Positions 29,871 to 45,488 of a stretch of 64,000 nt of DNA are shown one piece after another (position 1 is the first letter of the stretch; each line of letters opens with the position of its first letter). The notes below the pieces were generated by a model. It searched no databases. It saw only the letters and a program-made list of their open reading frames with translations, and was not told the origin of the DNA. Origin of the DNA: Haliangium sp050303215 (GTDB lineage: Bacteria; Myxococcota_A; Polyangia; Haliangiales; Haliangiaceae); contig NZ_JBNLBH010000136.1 of the NCBI RefSeq assembly GCF_050303215.1, positions 102,575 through 166,574 on the forward strand. Direction: 5' to 3'. Position numbers and translations under genes: made by a program.

Positions 29871-32800
29871 TCTCCAGGCGCACGCGGGCGTAGGTGCGGA
29901 TGTTGATGGGTGTGTCTTCGAACTGCAGGATCGCGGCCCGGACCATGCGCTCGGCGGTCTCGCCGGTCGAGTCACTGATGATCATGATGGTCTTCACGCC
30001 GCCGAGTCTACATCAGAAGATACAGTCGTGGCCGCCACCGGCCTCGGCCCTCACCGGTGGTCGAACACGGGCAGGCGGGCCCGGTCCGGCCGTCCTCCTC
30101 GGCGGCGATTCCAGTCGACAACGCGCGGACATTCGGGGTCGGGGAGCGCGGGATCACCCAGCACATGGGCCGAAACCACCTTGCAGCCGCCGCGGCACAG
30201 CTCGTGGTAGGAGCACGAACGGCATGGCTCCTCGGCCGCGCGCCAGCGCCGAAACGGGCCGAAGGCGTCGTGCTCGCGCCAGTAGGCCGCGAGGTGGTCG
30301 GCCCGGGGCCGGCCGGGCGGCGGGGCGGCGAAGCTGCAGGCCGAGACCTGACCGGCGGCCTTGACCCCGATGAGGAAGTCTCCACCGGTGCAGCCGTACA
30401 CCGCCAGCGAGGCCAGAAGCGCGGGATCAGGGCGGTGGTGCGCGAGCATGGGGGTGTAGGAGCAGTCGACCCGGGCGCGCACCCCGTGGCGGCGGCAGGC
30501 GGCCAGGACCGAGGGCAAGAAGTCGCGATGCTGGCGGTCGGTGCAAGTCATGGCCGCGAACTGGCGCGCCCCCCGGCCGGAGGGTTTGAAGCGCAATAGC
30601 TCGACCTCGCTCAGGCGCCGGCGCCGTGCGTAGGCGAATAGTTCGTCGATGCGATCGACGTTGGCGCGCGTGATCACGACGTTGATGCCGACCTCGGAGG
30701 TGCGCGCGCGCAGGGCCTGGATCGCCCGGTCAGCCTGGGCGAAGCCGTCGACCCCGCGGACCGCGGCGTAGTTCTGGTCGAGACCGTCCATGGACACGTT
30801 GATCTGTCCAAGCCAGGGCAGCGCGGACAGTACGTGGTCGAGCCCGGTGAGTCCGCTGGTGGTGAGGTTGGGGACCAGCCCGCGGGAGCGCGCGTACGCG
30901 GCGAGCTCGGCCAGCCAGGGTAGGAGCGCGCTCTCGCCGCCGCCGAGGGCGAGGTGGAAGACCCCCATGTCAGCGAGCACGTCCACGGCCCGCTTCCACT
31001 CGTCCAGCCCCCACTCGCCGTGGTCCCCCCGCGGGGTGGCCGCGGTGTAGCAGCCCCGGCAGCCGGCGTCGCAGCGGTTGGTGAGCTGAAGGTGTGCCTC
31101 CAAGGGCGCGCTCAAGGTCGAGCGCCCGAGCGCGCCGTCGTCGGCCGGATCGCGCCAAACCTCGGCCGCACGGGTGGGCTCGACCCCGAGAGTCCGGGCG
31201 CGGGCGCGATCCACGAACACCAGTGCGCGCGGGCGGACGAGCTGAATGATGGCTCCAAAGGGCTCGACCCGGAGCCGACGGAGACGCCCTCGGCGCTCGT
31301 CCCCGCCCGCCCGGAGGCCTGCCGGGAGCAAGCCCGACCCCAGTTCTGCGGCGAAGTCGACGCACATCCGCACATGCGCGCGCACGTGCGCGCACGCTTG
31401 CGTGACCCGGCCTGCAAACTTGGTCACTGCTCCTTCATGCACCATGCGCGCCGGACCCATCGCGACCGTGCTCGGCATCGCTCGGCGGCGGTTCGGGCGC
31501 CCGCCAGCGGATCAGGGCCGCGATCACGGGCGTAACCATGGCCAGCGCACTCGCGCCGAAGAGCAGGAAGGTCACGTCCACCCCCAAGCTCGACGAGTTG
31601 GGGTTGAGGCCCCACTTGATCGCGAGGATGCGACCTCGGCGGGCCCGCAGGCGATCGACAGGGGTGGCGAGAAGACGGCGCAAGCGGCCCATGCCGATAG
31701 TATAGCGCGTCGGCGCCGGCTACTTTCGGGACGGGCTCGAGCCCTGCTCGTCGGAGGCGCCGCCCTTGCCGCGAGCGGGAGCGCTGGGGCCGCGGCCGGC
31801 GCGGGTGTGCAGGAACATCATCGGGTACTTGACCCGGGTCTGGTACGCCGACTTGGGGAAGCGCCACCGGGTCGCGAGCTTGGACACGCAGCGCTCGAAC
31901 TTCACGTCCTTGGCGCCGTCGGTCTCGACCTCGATAGCGGCGACCTGGCCGCCGGCGCGGACCAGCATGTCCAGGGTCACGACACCCTTGGCGTTCTTCG
32001 CGGGCATGGAATGCTCGACGTAGCACTTGCGCACGGCGCTCAGGTGTTTCGACATCACCTGTCGGATCTGGGCTGAGTCAAGCGGCTGGCGTCGCTCGGC
32101 ACGAGCTTCGTGCACCGAGCCGAGTGCGATGATCATCGTCAGAGCGGCGAAGAGGATCGAACATCGGTTCAGGGTCATATGCGCCTCCATCGTGAGATGT
32201 GATGGAATGTATGCATGTTGTGATCCATCGTTCGCAACCAGACCTGATAGATCCGTGTCCGCTCACGGGCCGATGTTTGCGGAGTACGCGCGGCTACAGT
32301 CGTTGCTGGTTGCGTGAGCCGCAACCAAAGATCACCACGAGCGACCGACAAACGCCGCCGCCGGTATGGTGAGCACCTAGTGGTACCTCGATCCCCCAAG
32401 TGGGACTTCTGTCCCCACTCCCGCACGTGCTCTCTTCGCGCCGCGTATCGGCGCCACGGCGCCGGCGAATCGTTTCGAGACGGCAGCCTACCCCGAGACT
32501 ACCCGACTCGATACCCAATCCTATCCCGAGAGCATGGTGTGCTGATCGCCACACGAGTATCGGCAGCGCACATCGCGATACCGGCCGTGCTCTTACCATC
32601 ATCTTTTGGATCTGCTGCATGAGACTGCTTCTTTTGGAAGACGATACCCGCCTCGCGACCCTGGTGGAGCGCGTGGCCCGCAGCCTGGGGGCATCGATCG
32701 AACGTCATGCCACGGCGACGACGGGCCTCGGGCGACTGTCCGAACAGAACTTCGATCTCGTCATCGTCGATCAGGTGCTGCCCGACAAGTCGGGAGTTCG

Positions 32801-35800
32801 AGTCGTCGAGCACATCAAGACTGGCCCCGCCCCACATCCCAGGATCGTGCTGCTGTCAGATCTCATCGACGATCTGCGCTCGTTCCGAGAGCTCGAGGCC
32901 TTGGGCGTGGACAAGGTGCTACACAAACCGCTATCGGCGCACGAGCTACGCACCGAGCTGAGCCCCCTGCTGAGCGCGTCGCCCCCGGCCCCGCAGCCCC
33001 ACCGCCCCGAGGTCGAGGCCTTCGTCGAGGAGGGACTCGACCTCGCCACGGTGCTCGAGCTCGGGGCCCTGCTCGACCGCGCCGAACGCGGCAGCAGCGA
33101 GATCGTGGACGCCGTGCACGGCTTCTGTCACAGCCTGGCCACCAGCGCCCTGGCCCAGGAGCAGCACGCTGTGGCCGCGGCCGCCGCGCACCTGGTCCAG
33201 CGCATCGAGGACGGCGACCGGGACACGCTGGTGCCCGACATGAAGCGGCTCCTCGCCCTGCTCAGCAACGCCCATGCCGAGGGAGATGTGGCCGAGTACG
33301 CGTCGACCCTGGCGGCCCGTTTCGAGCACGTGCTGGTGGTCTCGAGCGCCCCCGAAGTGCGCGAACGGCTCACCGAGCAACTCGCCACCCTGGGCGTGCA
33401 GAGCTCGTGCGTCAGCTCGGTGCCGGAGGCGCTCGAAGCCGTCATCGACGCCGCTCCCGATCTCCTCTTGGTCGACGCCGAGACCACCTCGGCTGACGAC
33501 GCCCACCTCTCGCCCCCACGGCCAGCGGCCCTCACCTTGTCCATGCGGGTGCCTTCGATCCCGCTGGTCGCCCTCGGGGTCGCGCCCACGCCACTGCCGC
33601 TCCACCTGCGTTCGTGCCCCCTGCCCACGCACGCCGACATGCTCGCCGAAGTGCTCGCCGACCCGACCCTGCAACCCTTCGCAGGGAGCTCGCTGTTGGT
33701 GTGCAGCGACACCCCCCGCACCGCGGCCCAGGTACGGGCCTTGTGCAAACCGCTGGGGGTTTCGGTCCACGTGGTCACCGAGCTCTCCGACTACCTGGCC
33801 GCCCTGATCGAGCACGATCCCTCGCTGGTGCTGATGAGCATGGATCTGCACGTACTGAACGGCATCGAGCGCTGCCGTTTGACCAAGTCCAACCCCGCCA
33901 CCCGCGACATCCCAATCCTATTCCTCAGCGCCCGCACGAGCGCCCGCGATCGTCGCCTGGCCTATCAGGCCGGCGCCGCCGGCTACGTGCTCGAACCCAT
34001 CGTGGGCGAGGAGCTCGGCGCGGAGATCAAGCGCCTCCTGCGCCGCGAGCGCTCCGCCCGGCTGGCGCTCACGCTGACCCGGCAGCAGTTCGATCGCGGC
34101 GAGCCCGATCCAATGCTCGACGAAGGCACGCCCAACCTGCCCTGGTTTGGCGGCGTATACCGTCACTGACGTGACGGTCACCGCCCGGTAGGCCGCGGGT
34201 CGGGCCTCCCGGTGACCGAGGCGAACGGCGTCCGCCACCTCGCACAGCAAACGCGAGTTCGAGGCCAAGCGGCTTGATGGCCGCCGAAGGGCGAAAGAGC
34301 ACCAGCCATCTCACGCGGCAGCGCAGCCAGTTTCGGCTATGCTCTCCTCACGCCTGCGCACGACGGCAGCCACTGCCGGTAGCGCGAGGACGACGATGAG
34401 GGTGAGCAAACTACCGACAATATCTCGTCCACCGGGTCGGCTCGGCGCTCTCGTGACGACCGCGGCGCTGAGCGCGAGCGTGACGCTGACAGCGTGTGCG
34501 CGCTCCTCAGCGCCCCGACCGACCACGCCGGCACCGACCCCTCCGATCGAGGCCAGCGTGACCACGACCGCGCCCACCACCGCCGCACCATCCCACTCCG
34601 AGACCCCCGTGCCCAGTCGAGAGTTGACCCCTGCCCAAGCCCGGGATGCCCTGCTCCCCGAAACCCCGGCGTCCTTCGCCCCCTCGACCGTGGACGAGCA
34701 GCAACAGCTCGGTGCGCTGGTGGATACCCTGGTGACGAACGCCCGCACCGACCGAGAGCTCGAAGACGCCCCGGCCCGTGCCCGCGCACTGGGCTTCCAC
34801 GTCGAGGCCTGGCAGGTCGGCGACCAACGCTTCTGGGCTCTCTTGGAGGCGCCCGAGGCACGCCGTGGCGCGGGCGCCTACGTCGTGCGCGTGGGCCCTG
34901 CCACGACCGGCGCAGAGATCGTGCTCCAGGCGCCCCACACTTTCTATGACCTGGGCACCGGCGACATCGCGGCGCGTCTGTTCTTCAGCTCCAGCGCGGG
35001 CGCACATGTACGGGCCCTGTTCGTCAACACCGCGCATCGCTATGGCGGACCACGCCAAGCGCCGCCCCCGGGCGAGCATAGTGACTCCGATCTGTGCCAC
35101 ATCACCGATCACGTCTTCCAGGACGCCACGCGGGCCGCGGCTGAGGCGGTCGGAGCGACCATCGTTGTCCAACTCCACGGCTTCAGTGACGCTCCCGAAC
35201 TGCCCGAGGCAATCCTGAGCAGCGGCCAACGGGAAGCCAGTTCGCCGCTGGTGCACGCCCTGTCGCGCGAGTTGGAGCCGGTGCTGGGCAAGGTGCGCCG
35301 CTACCCCGAGGACATCGCCAAGCTCGGCGCCACGACCAACACCCAAGGCAAGCTCTTGGCCGGTTATCCCGACGCCCGCTTCGTGCACATTGAACTGTCG
35401 GCGGGCACCCGTGACCGGCTCCGTGACTCGGACGAGCTCATGGCCGATTTTGGCGAGATCGCGCTCGCTGACCGCGATCTCGACGGCGAGCGCATCGAGC
35501 ACGCCCCGGACGCAGACGCGGACGTGCCGCGCGGGGCTGGCGCCGGCGAGGGCGCCGCGCCGGCCCCCGAACGCTGACCGAGCACTCGCGCTCCGGCGCA
35601 TGCATGGGCGCGAGCGCACGCCCGCACGAACGCATTCGGTGGCGGATTGGGTCGGGCAGCGCGCACAAGGTCGACGTCGACCGCACGCGCCGACCAAAGT
35701 TCACGCCGCGTCGGACCATTGACGTTGCGCGCGCCCCGAGCAGGTAACTCTCGGTTGACGGAGTGAGCCGCCCTGCCGACACTCACCGCACGGTAGAGGA

Positions 35801-38800
35801 TACAACGTCAACCCCCCAGGAGGTTCCATGAAGTCTCGCTCCCTCATTCACATTCTCACGGCCGCGCTGCTCACCGCCGGCGTGCTGCTCGCGCCGCGCC
35901 TCGCCCACGCTGCCGGCTGCGGCGACACGGTCGTCATCTACAACCTGTTCGACATGACCATGGACGAGCTGTTCGAGAACGGTGAGGGCCAGCTCGGCCC
36001 CCGCCGGCTGGTCACCAACCAAGAGAGCAACATCGTCAGCTTCACCACCAGGCGCTTCATCCAGACCACGGCGTCCGACATCGACCGGCTCGAGATCGTG
36101 ATCCGAAAGATTGGACACGGCGGCATCGGCGGCAAGACCACCTTCGCCATCTGTCGCACCGACGCCAACGACGTCGTGACCAAGCTCGACGAGTTCTCCA
36201 TCTCGGGCGGCAACAAGACCGTCGGGGACGTGGTCCGCCGCACCTACCAGGGCCTGCGCGACAAGCGGCTGTCGATTCGCCTGGTCGGCAACAGCCCCTT
36301 CGGCTCGGCTCGCTTCACCGTCGACGTCCGCCGGCCCGGAGGTGAGGGCCAAGTGTGGCAGCCAACCCAGTCGACCCACTCTGCCCCGGTGTCGGGCTTC
36401 GCCGACCTCCACGTCCATCAGGCGGCCGACCTCGCGTACTCCGGCGGTTGGTACTGGGGCTCCCACCGCGAGGGTGACGAGGCCGCCCTGCTGGGCCCGT
36501 GCACGGGCGACAACCACGCCACTTTGCAGTTCCTGGGCCACGACCTGGGTGTCGAGTACATCGACTCTCATCCGGACATGACCCGCGGCTTCCCCGACTT
36601 CGCCGAGTGGCCCCATTGGAACGACATCAAGCACCAGCAGGTCGCGTTGAGCTGGCTGCGCGACGCCCACGAGAACGGCCTCAACCTGGCCGTGATCTCG
36701 GTGGTCAACAACCAGTGGCTCTCGGCCGCAGCCATCATGTCGGGGCGCCACGACAATCGCTTGTCACCGTCGGACATGGAGTCGGTGCGCCGCCAGATCC
36801 GCTCGCTTCACCGGCTCGACGAAGCGACCGACTGGTACACCATCGTGCGCGACCCGTGGGAGGCGCGTCGCGCCATCGAGCGCGGTGAGCTCGCGGTCGT
36901 GCTCGCGGTCGAGGCCAGCGACATCCTGCCGCCCAGCGACGGGCCCTGGCTCGAGCAGCTCCATGACCTGTACCACATGGGCGTGCGCACCGTGCAGCTC
37001 GCCCACGAGAGCAACTCGCACTTCGCGGGTGCGGCCTACCACCGCGACGTCTTCCAGATCAACAGCATGATCAAGTCGTGGTTCGACGCCGACATCGACT
37101 ACGCGTCCGACGGCGACGGGGTCCACAACCCGCTCGGCCTCACCAACGACGGTGAGGCGTTGCTGCGCGAGATGATCCGCCTGGGCATGCTCATCGACAT
37201 CACCCACCTGTCGCTCGAGACCCAGCGCGACATCTACGATATCGTGTCCGCCGAGTACGACTACTACCCGCTGTACAACTCTCACACCCGCATGGACGCG
37301 GTGCTCACGCCCGAGGGCCACGACGTGCTCAAGGAGTTCGTCACCACCGACGAGACCCTGTCCTACGTCCGCATCACCGGCGGCGTGCTGGGCCTGCGCA
37401 CCGGCGAGGACCCGATGCTCGACCACGGCGTTCCGCGCTACGGCTCCTACGTGGCCAACAATTGCGACGGCTCGAGCCGCTCGTTCGCGCAGTTCTACCA
37501 GTACGCCGACGACCGCGGCGTCAACCTCGCCTTCGGCTCCGACTTCAACGGCTTCATCACCCAGATGGTGCCGCGCTTTGGCCCCGACGCCTGCGCCAAC
37601 GCCCCCGACGCCGCCACTCGCCAGGATCAAGTCGCGGCCCAAGGCCAGCCCAACCCGAACGTCACCCCGCAACACCAAGAGTTCCGCACCAAGGGCCTGG
37701 CCCACATCGGACTGCTCCCGGCTGTCATCGATGATATGGACGAGCTCGGCGTCGACACCACCAACATCCGGCACTCGGCCGAAGCGTTCGTCGGAATGTG
37801 GGAGCGGGTCTACGACGATCAGCGCGGCCCGATCGACTGAGTCGAGCGCACCGCGCCGGCACCGCATCGGTGCCCGACATTCACGAGGCGCCGCGTCGGC
37901 GCCGACATTCACGCGGCATCGCGCCGATGCCGGACATTCGCGTCGTCTCCAAGCGGTGCTCGACGTTCGCCCCGGCCCCGGCCGGGGCCGGCATCTATAA
38001 AGCATGGACGCCCCGCTCCTCGCGGGTCCCCGCCGCCCGCCTGCTGCGCCCGGGCGCGCCCAATCACCATCGGTCACGTCGGCTCGACGAGGCTTGGTTG
38101 GATGTTCGCGCACTGTGCGCGCACAGTGCTCGTGGGCGCGTCGTCGTCGTCCGCGATCGCGTAACTAGTTGAACTTATGCGATCCCCAACGAACATTGCG
38201 CCGCGCGCCCGGCGCTCCACACGGTTCCAGGGGCTGATCGACTCGGCACACGGCTTGCTTTGAGACCGACGCAATCAGGCCGAACAGAAGAGTATTCCCG
38301 AGTGCATATTTTTCTTGTCCGGTCTCAGCACGGGATGGCGTTGTACAGAGTGAATTGGAAATTGGGCACGAGTTAGAACGATAAGAACAACTCTTATACA
38401 ACTCTAACATACGCCCGACTCATCGATATTCGGCTTCTTCACGGGGCCCACGGAGCTCCCGACCGCCGCGACGTGGAACGGCCACGAGCGGCGCATTGTT
38501 GGCTCATAGCGCCTGTCCGAACGGTAGCGCTCCGGGCACCGCTGCCCGCGCGCAGCCATAGGGCTTCACATATTCGAACACCAATCAGAAAATCGACCAC
38601 ACCACACCACGCAGGACGCGGAGAACGACTGACTCTTAGAGGAGCAAATGATGAATTACCACAAGTTGACGTCTCAAGCACTGACCGCCCTCCTGGGCTC
38701 GACCCTGGCCGCCGGCTGCGTCGCGAATGACGCGCCCCCTCCCGACGTAGGCACCAGCTCCGGCCTGGCCCTGAGCCTCGACATCGTCGGCGACACCGAC

Positions 38801-41800
38801 GTCGCCGGCATGCGCTTCGAGCTGCGCCCGGTGAGCTGCGACGACGGCGCGCCCATCCCCGACGCCGCGCTGTTGGTGATCGAAAAAGACCTCGAAGACA
38901 TCCTCCTCCCGGGTGGCATCCCCGAGTTCGAGGGCACCTTCGATCCCAACTCCGACCACGTCTTCGCCGACGCGTTCCTGGTGGTCGAGGCCGGCTGCTA
39001 CGACGTCACCACCACGCCGCTGAACGCGGACGGCGAGCCCTCCGTCGACTGCAACCCGGCCGTGGCGCGCGCGGTCCAGGTGGTCGAGGACAACACCACC
39101 GAGGTGCTGCTGATCAACCAGTGCGACGCCGCCGACCCCGGCGCCATCGACATCGGCGGGGCGCTGAATCACGCCCCCGAGCTGGTCAACGTCGAGTTCG
39201 CCGAGTCCAAGTTTGGCGAGCGCTGCGCGGTGCAGTCCATCTGCGCCACCGTGATCGACGTCGACAACGACCCCGTCGAGTTCGTGTGGACGCCGCTCAC
39301 CGAGCTACCGTTCGCCGGCCCGCGAGTGGTGAGTGAGACCCAGAACGAGGACGGCTCGGTGACCCAGTGCGTCGAGATCATCCCCCAGGCGGCCGGCCGC
39401 TTCGAGGTCCGGGTCGAGGCCTATGACCTCTTCACCCTCGCCGGCGAGCCCATCCGGGTCGAGGACTTCCTGGCCGGCACCGGCAACCCCGCCGACTCCC
39501 ACGCCGAGCTGACCTTCCCCTTCTACGCCGCCGACCAGGGCCCGGTGCCGGAGGACGAGATCTGCGATGGCATCGATAATGACTGCGACTTCGAGATCGA
39601 TGAGGGCCGAGTGTGCCTGGGTGACGTGGTCGGCTTCTACGACATGAGCCTCGGCGAGGGCAACCCGACCCAGGAGCCCGGCATCGTCGCCGCCGGCGGC
39701 CAGCCGGTGAACATCACCGCGCTGTCGGCCGACGAGCTGGCCGCGATCGGGGTGCTGCTGGTCCAGAACCCGAGCAACGGCGGCTTCGGCGGCGAATACC
39801 TGAGCCAGGTGCCGGCCATCCAGGAGGCGGTGTCCAACGGCCTCGTCCTCATCATCCACGACCGCTTCGTCACCGAGGCCGAGAGCGTCCTGCCTGGCGG
39901 CGCCGCCTTCAACATCCTGCGCGACTTCGCCGACGACTCCAACATCGACATCCTCGACGACAGCACCCTGGTCACCGACGGCCCCGGCGGCGTGCTCGAC
40001 GACACCTCGCTCGACGGCGGCACCTCCTCCAGCCACGGCTTCGCGGTCGCCGGCACGCTCCCCGGCGACTCGGTCAACATCATGAGCCGGACCAACCAGT
40101 CCGAAATCGTGAGCATGTGCTACGGCTACGGTCAGGGCGCCGTGTACTACTCGACCATCCCCCTCGACTTCTACCTGGCTGGCGCCGGCCCCAACCCGCC
40201 CCGCGACAACTTTGCCCAGGTGTACGCGCCCAACGTCGTCGCCTACGGCATCGCCGGCGCCTGCATCCAGTGACCGACGCCCGCTGACACCGGTCACCCG
40301 CGACGAGCACAATCGCCGCGGGTCATCCGGCGGAACGGCGCCGACGCAAGTCCGGCCGCCTTCTCACCCGCCTGCGGCCATGAGCCGCGGGCGTTGTTGC
40401 GTTCTACAGTCCAAACGGGCCGCGGGCGACTCGCCTCCGACGACCCGACTGCGGCCACCTCGGCGTGAGCGTGCTATCGTGGGCGACTGGTCCTCCATGA
40501 GCACCTACCTAGCCGCCATCCTGACCGGCTACGTCGCCGTCACGCTGGTCGCCTTCCGGCACAGCCGCGCCCACGGGGTGATCTCACTCATCACCTTGGC
40601 GTTCCCGACCTGGGTCGGGATGTCCTTGCGCCCCCACCTGGGCTGGCTCGGACACGCCATCCCGGGGTTTCAACTCATCACCTACGCGTACTTCGTGACC
40701 CTGGTGGTGCGTGCCGGCGTCCGCTCCTGGCCGCTGCGGATCGCGATGTCCCTGCCGGCGCACTGGTTCGTCGCGGCGACCTTCCTGGCCTTCCCCTGGG
40801 CCATCGTGGCCGGCCTGTCGCTGCCCCCGTACGGCGCCTGGCTGCCCTTCGTGCTCTGCCTCGGCGGGCTCGTGCAGTCGCTGTGGACCCGTGAGGAGGT
40901 CGTCGACCTGCGCCTCGAGCCCTCGGTCGACGCCGGCCCGCTGCGGCGCTTCCCCGAAGCGAGAGGTGCGCCCACCGACGTGGCCGGGCGCCGCCCGCTG
41001 CGACTGATACAGATCAGCGATCCCCACCTGGGGCCGTTCATGTCCGTCGCCCGGTTGCGTCGCATCTGCGAACGGGCCGTGGCGCGTGAGCCCGATCTGA
41101 TCCTGCTCACCGGGGATCTGATCACCATGGAGTCTCAGGACGTGGCCCTGCTGAGCGAAGCGCTAGCGCCGCTGACAGCCTACCGCGGGCGTGTATTTGC
41201 ATGCCACGGCAACCACGACCACGAGGCCCGCGACGTGGTGGAGCGCGCGCTGGCCAAGGTCGGGGTCACCCTGCTCGTGGACGAGGCCGTGGCCGTGGCG
41301 ACGCCGGCCGGCCCGGTTCAGATCGTCGGCGTGGACTTCACCTGGCGGGACCGGCGCGCGCACCTACGAGCAGTCTGCGAGGCCCACCCGCGTGACCCGG
41401 ACGCCCTGCGCCTGGTCTTGCTGCACGATCCGAGCGCCTTTCAACACCTGCCCGAGGGCGAGGCAGACCTGGTCCTGTCCGGCCACACCCATGGCGGCCA
41501 GGTGGGGCTTCTGAGTGTCGGGCTGCCACATACCTTCATCTCGGTGGCCTCCACCATCCCCGACCATGGCCCCTGGGCCCGCGGTCGAGACCGCCTGTAC
41601 GTGCATCGCGCTCAGGGCCATTACGGCTTCCCGCTCCGCCTGGGCGTCCCGGGCGAGCAGAGCCTGATGCAGGTGTGGCGCTGACCCCCGCCGTCACTGC
41701 CCTCCGAGCCCCGGGAGCGCCCTCCCCACTGGCCGCTGCGGACGCAAAAAGTCGCCACCGCGGGGTCGACCTTTCAGCCAAACAGCAGTATATCACTCGT

Positions 41801-41810
41801 GATGGTGGGC

Positions 41811-41862
<52 letters not shown>

Positions 41863-44515
41863 TCCCCGTCGCTCACCCCACTTTTCTACATTGATTCCGG
41901 TCTCTTAGCGATCCACCTGAGGGCAGTTCGCCGATAGCCGACCATTCTGTGTCGTGAGGGTCAGCAGGGGCGCATCGCACCTGGACGGGCCGTGGCCGCT
42001 CCAGCGATGAGTGGGGCTGCCGGCGCGGGTCGTCGGCTACCGCCAGCGCAACGCTCTACTTGCCAGCCCAGAGGAAGTAGTTGCGCACGGTCTGGGTGTC
42101 GACGGTGAGCTGGGCCAGGGTGCTCTCGCCCTTCTGATCGTCGATGACCTCATCGAGGCGCGCGATGCACTTGTCGCACGGCAACGCGGCGACGTGGACC
42201 ATCGCCAGCAGCGTACCCTGGCGCATGATCCGGTCGCTGGACTCCACGTGCTTGAGGATGGCGTCCATGGCCGGGCGACCCTTCTCGCCCATCTTGGCCA
42301 GTTCGAACAGGGCTCGCTCGGACGCCGCCAGCTTGAGCGCTTCTTTCTCGCTTTCGGACCACTTGTCGAACCCGTCGATGTCCCCGGACATGCTCTTGCC
42401 GATCTCGTCGCCGGACTGTTCGAGGATATCGGCGTAGCACTTGGGGTCGGCCTTGCACTGGATGCCGACTTTGGCCCGGGCCAGGTTCTGCTCGAAGGCC
42501 CGCTGGTAGTTGCGATACCCCGCCGCGCGGTTCTCGGAGTACGCCGCCTCCTGCTCGAGCTTGGCCTTCTTGTCGCCGCTGGCCTTCTCGGCCTTCTTCT
42601 TGCTCTTGGCGGCCTCGCGGTCGTGCTTGGTGGCCTCCTTCTTGTAGCGCTCCACCATGAACTGAAGCGGCCCGAGGTCGTTGCCGCTGCGCACCAGGCG
42701 GCCGTACGCCTGCCCCGCGGACATGCGGATCTGCTCCTCCTGGTCGTCGTCCTTGATGAGCTTGGCCAGCGCGTCCAGCTCGTCGGTGCTGTCGGTCAGG
42801 GTCGAGTACACGTCCATCGCGAGCGGGCGGATCTGGTCGTCGGTCTTGGAGTCCTTCCAGTAGTCGCGCACCGCGCCGATGGCGCCGTCGTCGTTGATCT
42901 TGCGGAGCGCGTCGAGGATGGCCAGGTGTTGGAGCGGACCAGGCGCGCCGTTGGGCAGGAAGAACGCCGGCAGAGCCGGCTCGGTCAGGCCCTTGGTCAA
43001 CGCCGGGACCGCCTCCTTGGCGTACAGATCGCCGAGCAAGGCCGCGGCCTTGAACTCGAGGTTACTCGGCGCTTGGCACTTGCTGTCGGGGCCCATCTGC
43101 TTGTCGCAGTCGATGTTGAACTCGTTGTCCTTGGCGAGCGCGTTCATCTGCTCGTGCTTGCCCTCGAACACCTTGATCAGCTCGGCGATCGCGGGCTTGC
43201 CGATGGCGACCAGGGCGCGCCGGCACTGGGGATAGATGGGCGCGATCTTGAACATGGCCGCGAGCAGGGGAACGACCGCCTTGGGGCTGCGGGCGTCGGC
43301 CAGAGCCAGCGCAGCAGCGGCAAAGAGCTGCGGCGGCTGCGAGTCGACCTTGCTCTCGAGCACACCGATCAGGGTGTCCACGGCGCGCGGCTCGCTGCCG
43401 AACTTGCCCAACGCCGACACCGCCGCGAGCCGCACCCCCTGGCCCGGCGACTGCTTGCGCATCTTCGCGGTGACCACCTTGACCAGGACCTCGATGCTGT
43501 CCTTGTCCTTGGCCTCACCGAGCGCGTCTGCCGCCATGATGGCGTTCTGGACCGAGCGGTTGTCGCCGTCGTCGAGGTCCTCGAGGGCCGAACGCAGGAC
43601 CGGCAAGGCGTCATCCCACGCCGGCTCGCCGTCCTTGCCCTGCGACGCCAGCTCGATGATGACCCGAAGCACGCCGTCGGAGCGGCCGCGCTCCCGCCAC
43701 ACCTTGGCCAAGGGCTTGATGGCGACCGGGTCCTTGAGCCGCTGCAGACGCGTGATCGCCTCCTCGACCGTCTTGGCGTCGGAGTCATCGAGCTTGTCGA
43801 TCCAGGTCTCAGGGTCGAACTCGTCTTCGATACATCCGGTCGCCAGCGAGCCCAGGAGCGCTACAGCGAGGAGTGCAACTAGCCGGTAAGGTGATGCAAG
43901 TCGGCGACTCATTCCCGTCTCCTTTGCAGTCATGTCGCAAAAACACCCGCCGAAGCGGGTGCTTGACGTTGGCAGAGCATACATCGGAGCCCTGCCCGAG
44001 GCCAAATGAGCCGGGGGGAAATACCCGCTCGCGTTGGCTACTCGCCCCCCGGGGCGCCAGAGCGGCGCTCCACCGCGAACATGATGTTGACATACCCCGC
44101 AGCGTTTGCGGTCTTGAGCACCCGGTTGATGACCTTGGCCTTGACCCGTCGGTCGGCCTGCAAGATGGCCAGGCCGTCGATGCACTTGATGGGGTCGTCC
44201 GGGTTCGGGTTCTCGCAGCGCCGCTTCTCGTCCCGAGACAGGTTGGGGTAGGTCTTGCTCTTGAAGAGCTCACGCTCGAACTGCATCTTCTCGAACAGCT
44301 CGTTGATCTTCCACTGCCCGGGGGCGTCATCCTGGACGCTCTCGGTCTCCGCGACGTGGCGGTTGTTGAAGGTGATCGACTGAGTGGTGAGCGTGATCAC
44401 CGGCGCCTTCTGGAGATCCTGCTGCTGGACCGCCGCCGGTAGCTCTAGCCCCGCCTGCTGGGTGAGGATCTCGCCGGTGGCGGAGAACACCATGAGCAGG
44501 AAGGTGACCAGGATG

Positions 44516-44546
<31 letters not shown>

Positions 44547-45002
44547 AGTTCACGTTGCCGCCGCCGCCGTGGCCGCCGCCGCCGACCTTGGCGAGGTGCT
44601 TGAACTTGATCGAGCTGTATAGCCGAGGACTCGGAGTGTGGACTGGCATGACCCCTCCCCTTCAGAGCTGTGGCCTCGCCGACAGCGAGGCCGGATCGGC
44701 CAGGCCGACGTCGCGGAAACCGGCCGCGATGGCGGTGTCCATGACCGAGATGATGGTTTGATAGTCGATATCGTCTTCGGCCGCGATCTCGATGTCTTCG
44801 CGATCCTCGAAGTAGCCGCTCTTCTCCTTGTGGTCGACGAGCACCTCGCGCAGTTCGGGCCAGTTGTAGTCCTCGCCCTCTTTGCCGATCTCACGGAACT
44901 CACCCACCCGGCTCAGCCCCACCCAGATCTTGCTCTCCTGGACCAGGATCGATGCACGCACCTTCTCCTCCTCCTGGATGACATCCTCGGGCGCCTGTCT
45001 GG

Positions 45003-45033
<31 letters not shown>

Positions 45034-45345
45034 CAGGCTGGTCCAGACCGCGGTCACCAACAGGAAAGCGGTCAGGCAGCTCAGCAGGTCGATGAACGGC
45101 ACGATGTTCAGATAGACGTCGACAGATTTTTTGTTGTCGCCGGTATCGATAGCAGCGCCCATGTAGGTCTTTCCTTTCTTGTATGGAGAGTACCGAGGTG
45201 TGAGTGCCGACCGTCGTCATCGACGCCACAAGGCGAAGCTGAGACGGCGGCACCACGCGGGGCTGCTCAGCTCGTGGGTTGCTGCATCTGACCGCGGTGC
45301 GTGGTCACCAAGTTGACCACCTGGACCGTGACCTCGTTGATGTCG

Positions 45346-45384
<39 letters not shown>

Positions 45385-45453
45385 CACAGCAGGCCGACGA
45401 GCGAGGTGAGGATGCCGAAGGCGGTGCAGTTGAGGGCCTCGGAGATACCGGAA

Positions 45454-45488
<35 letters not shown>
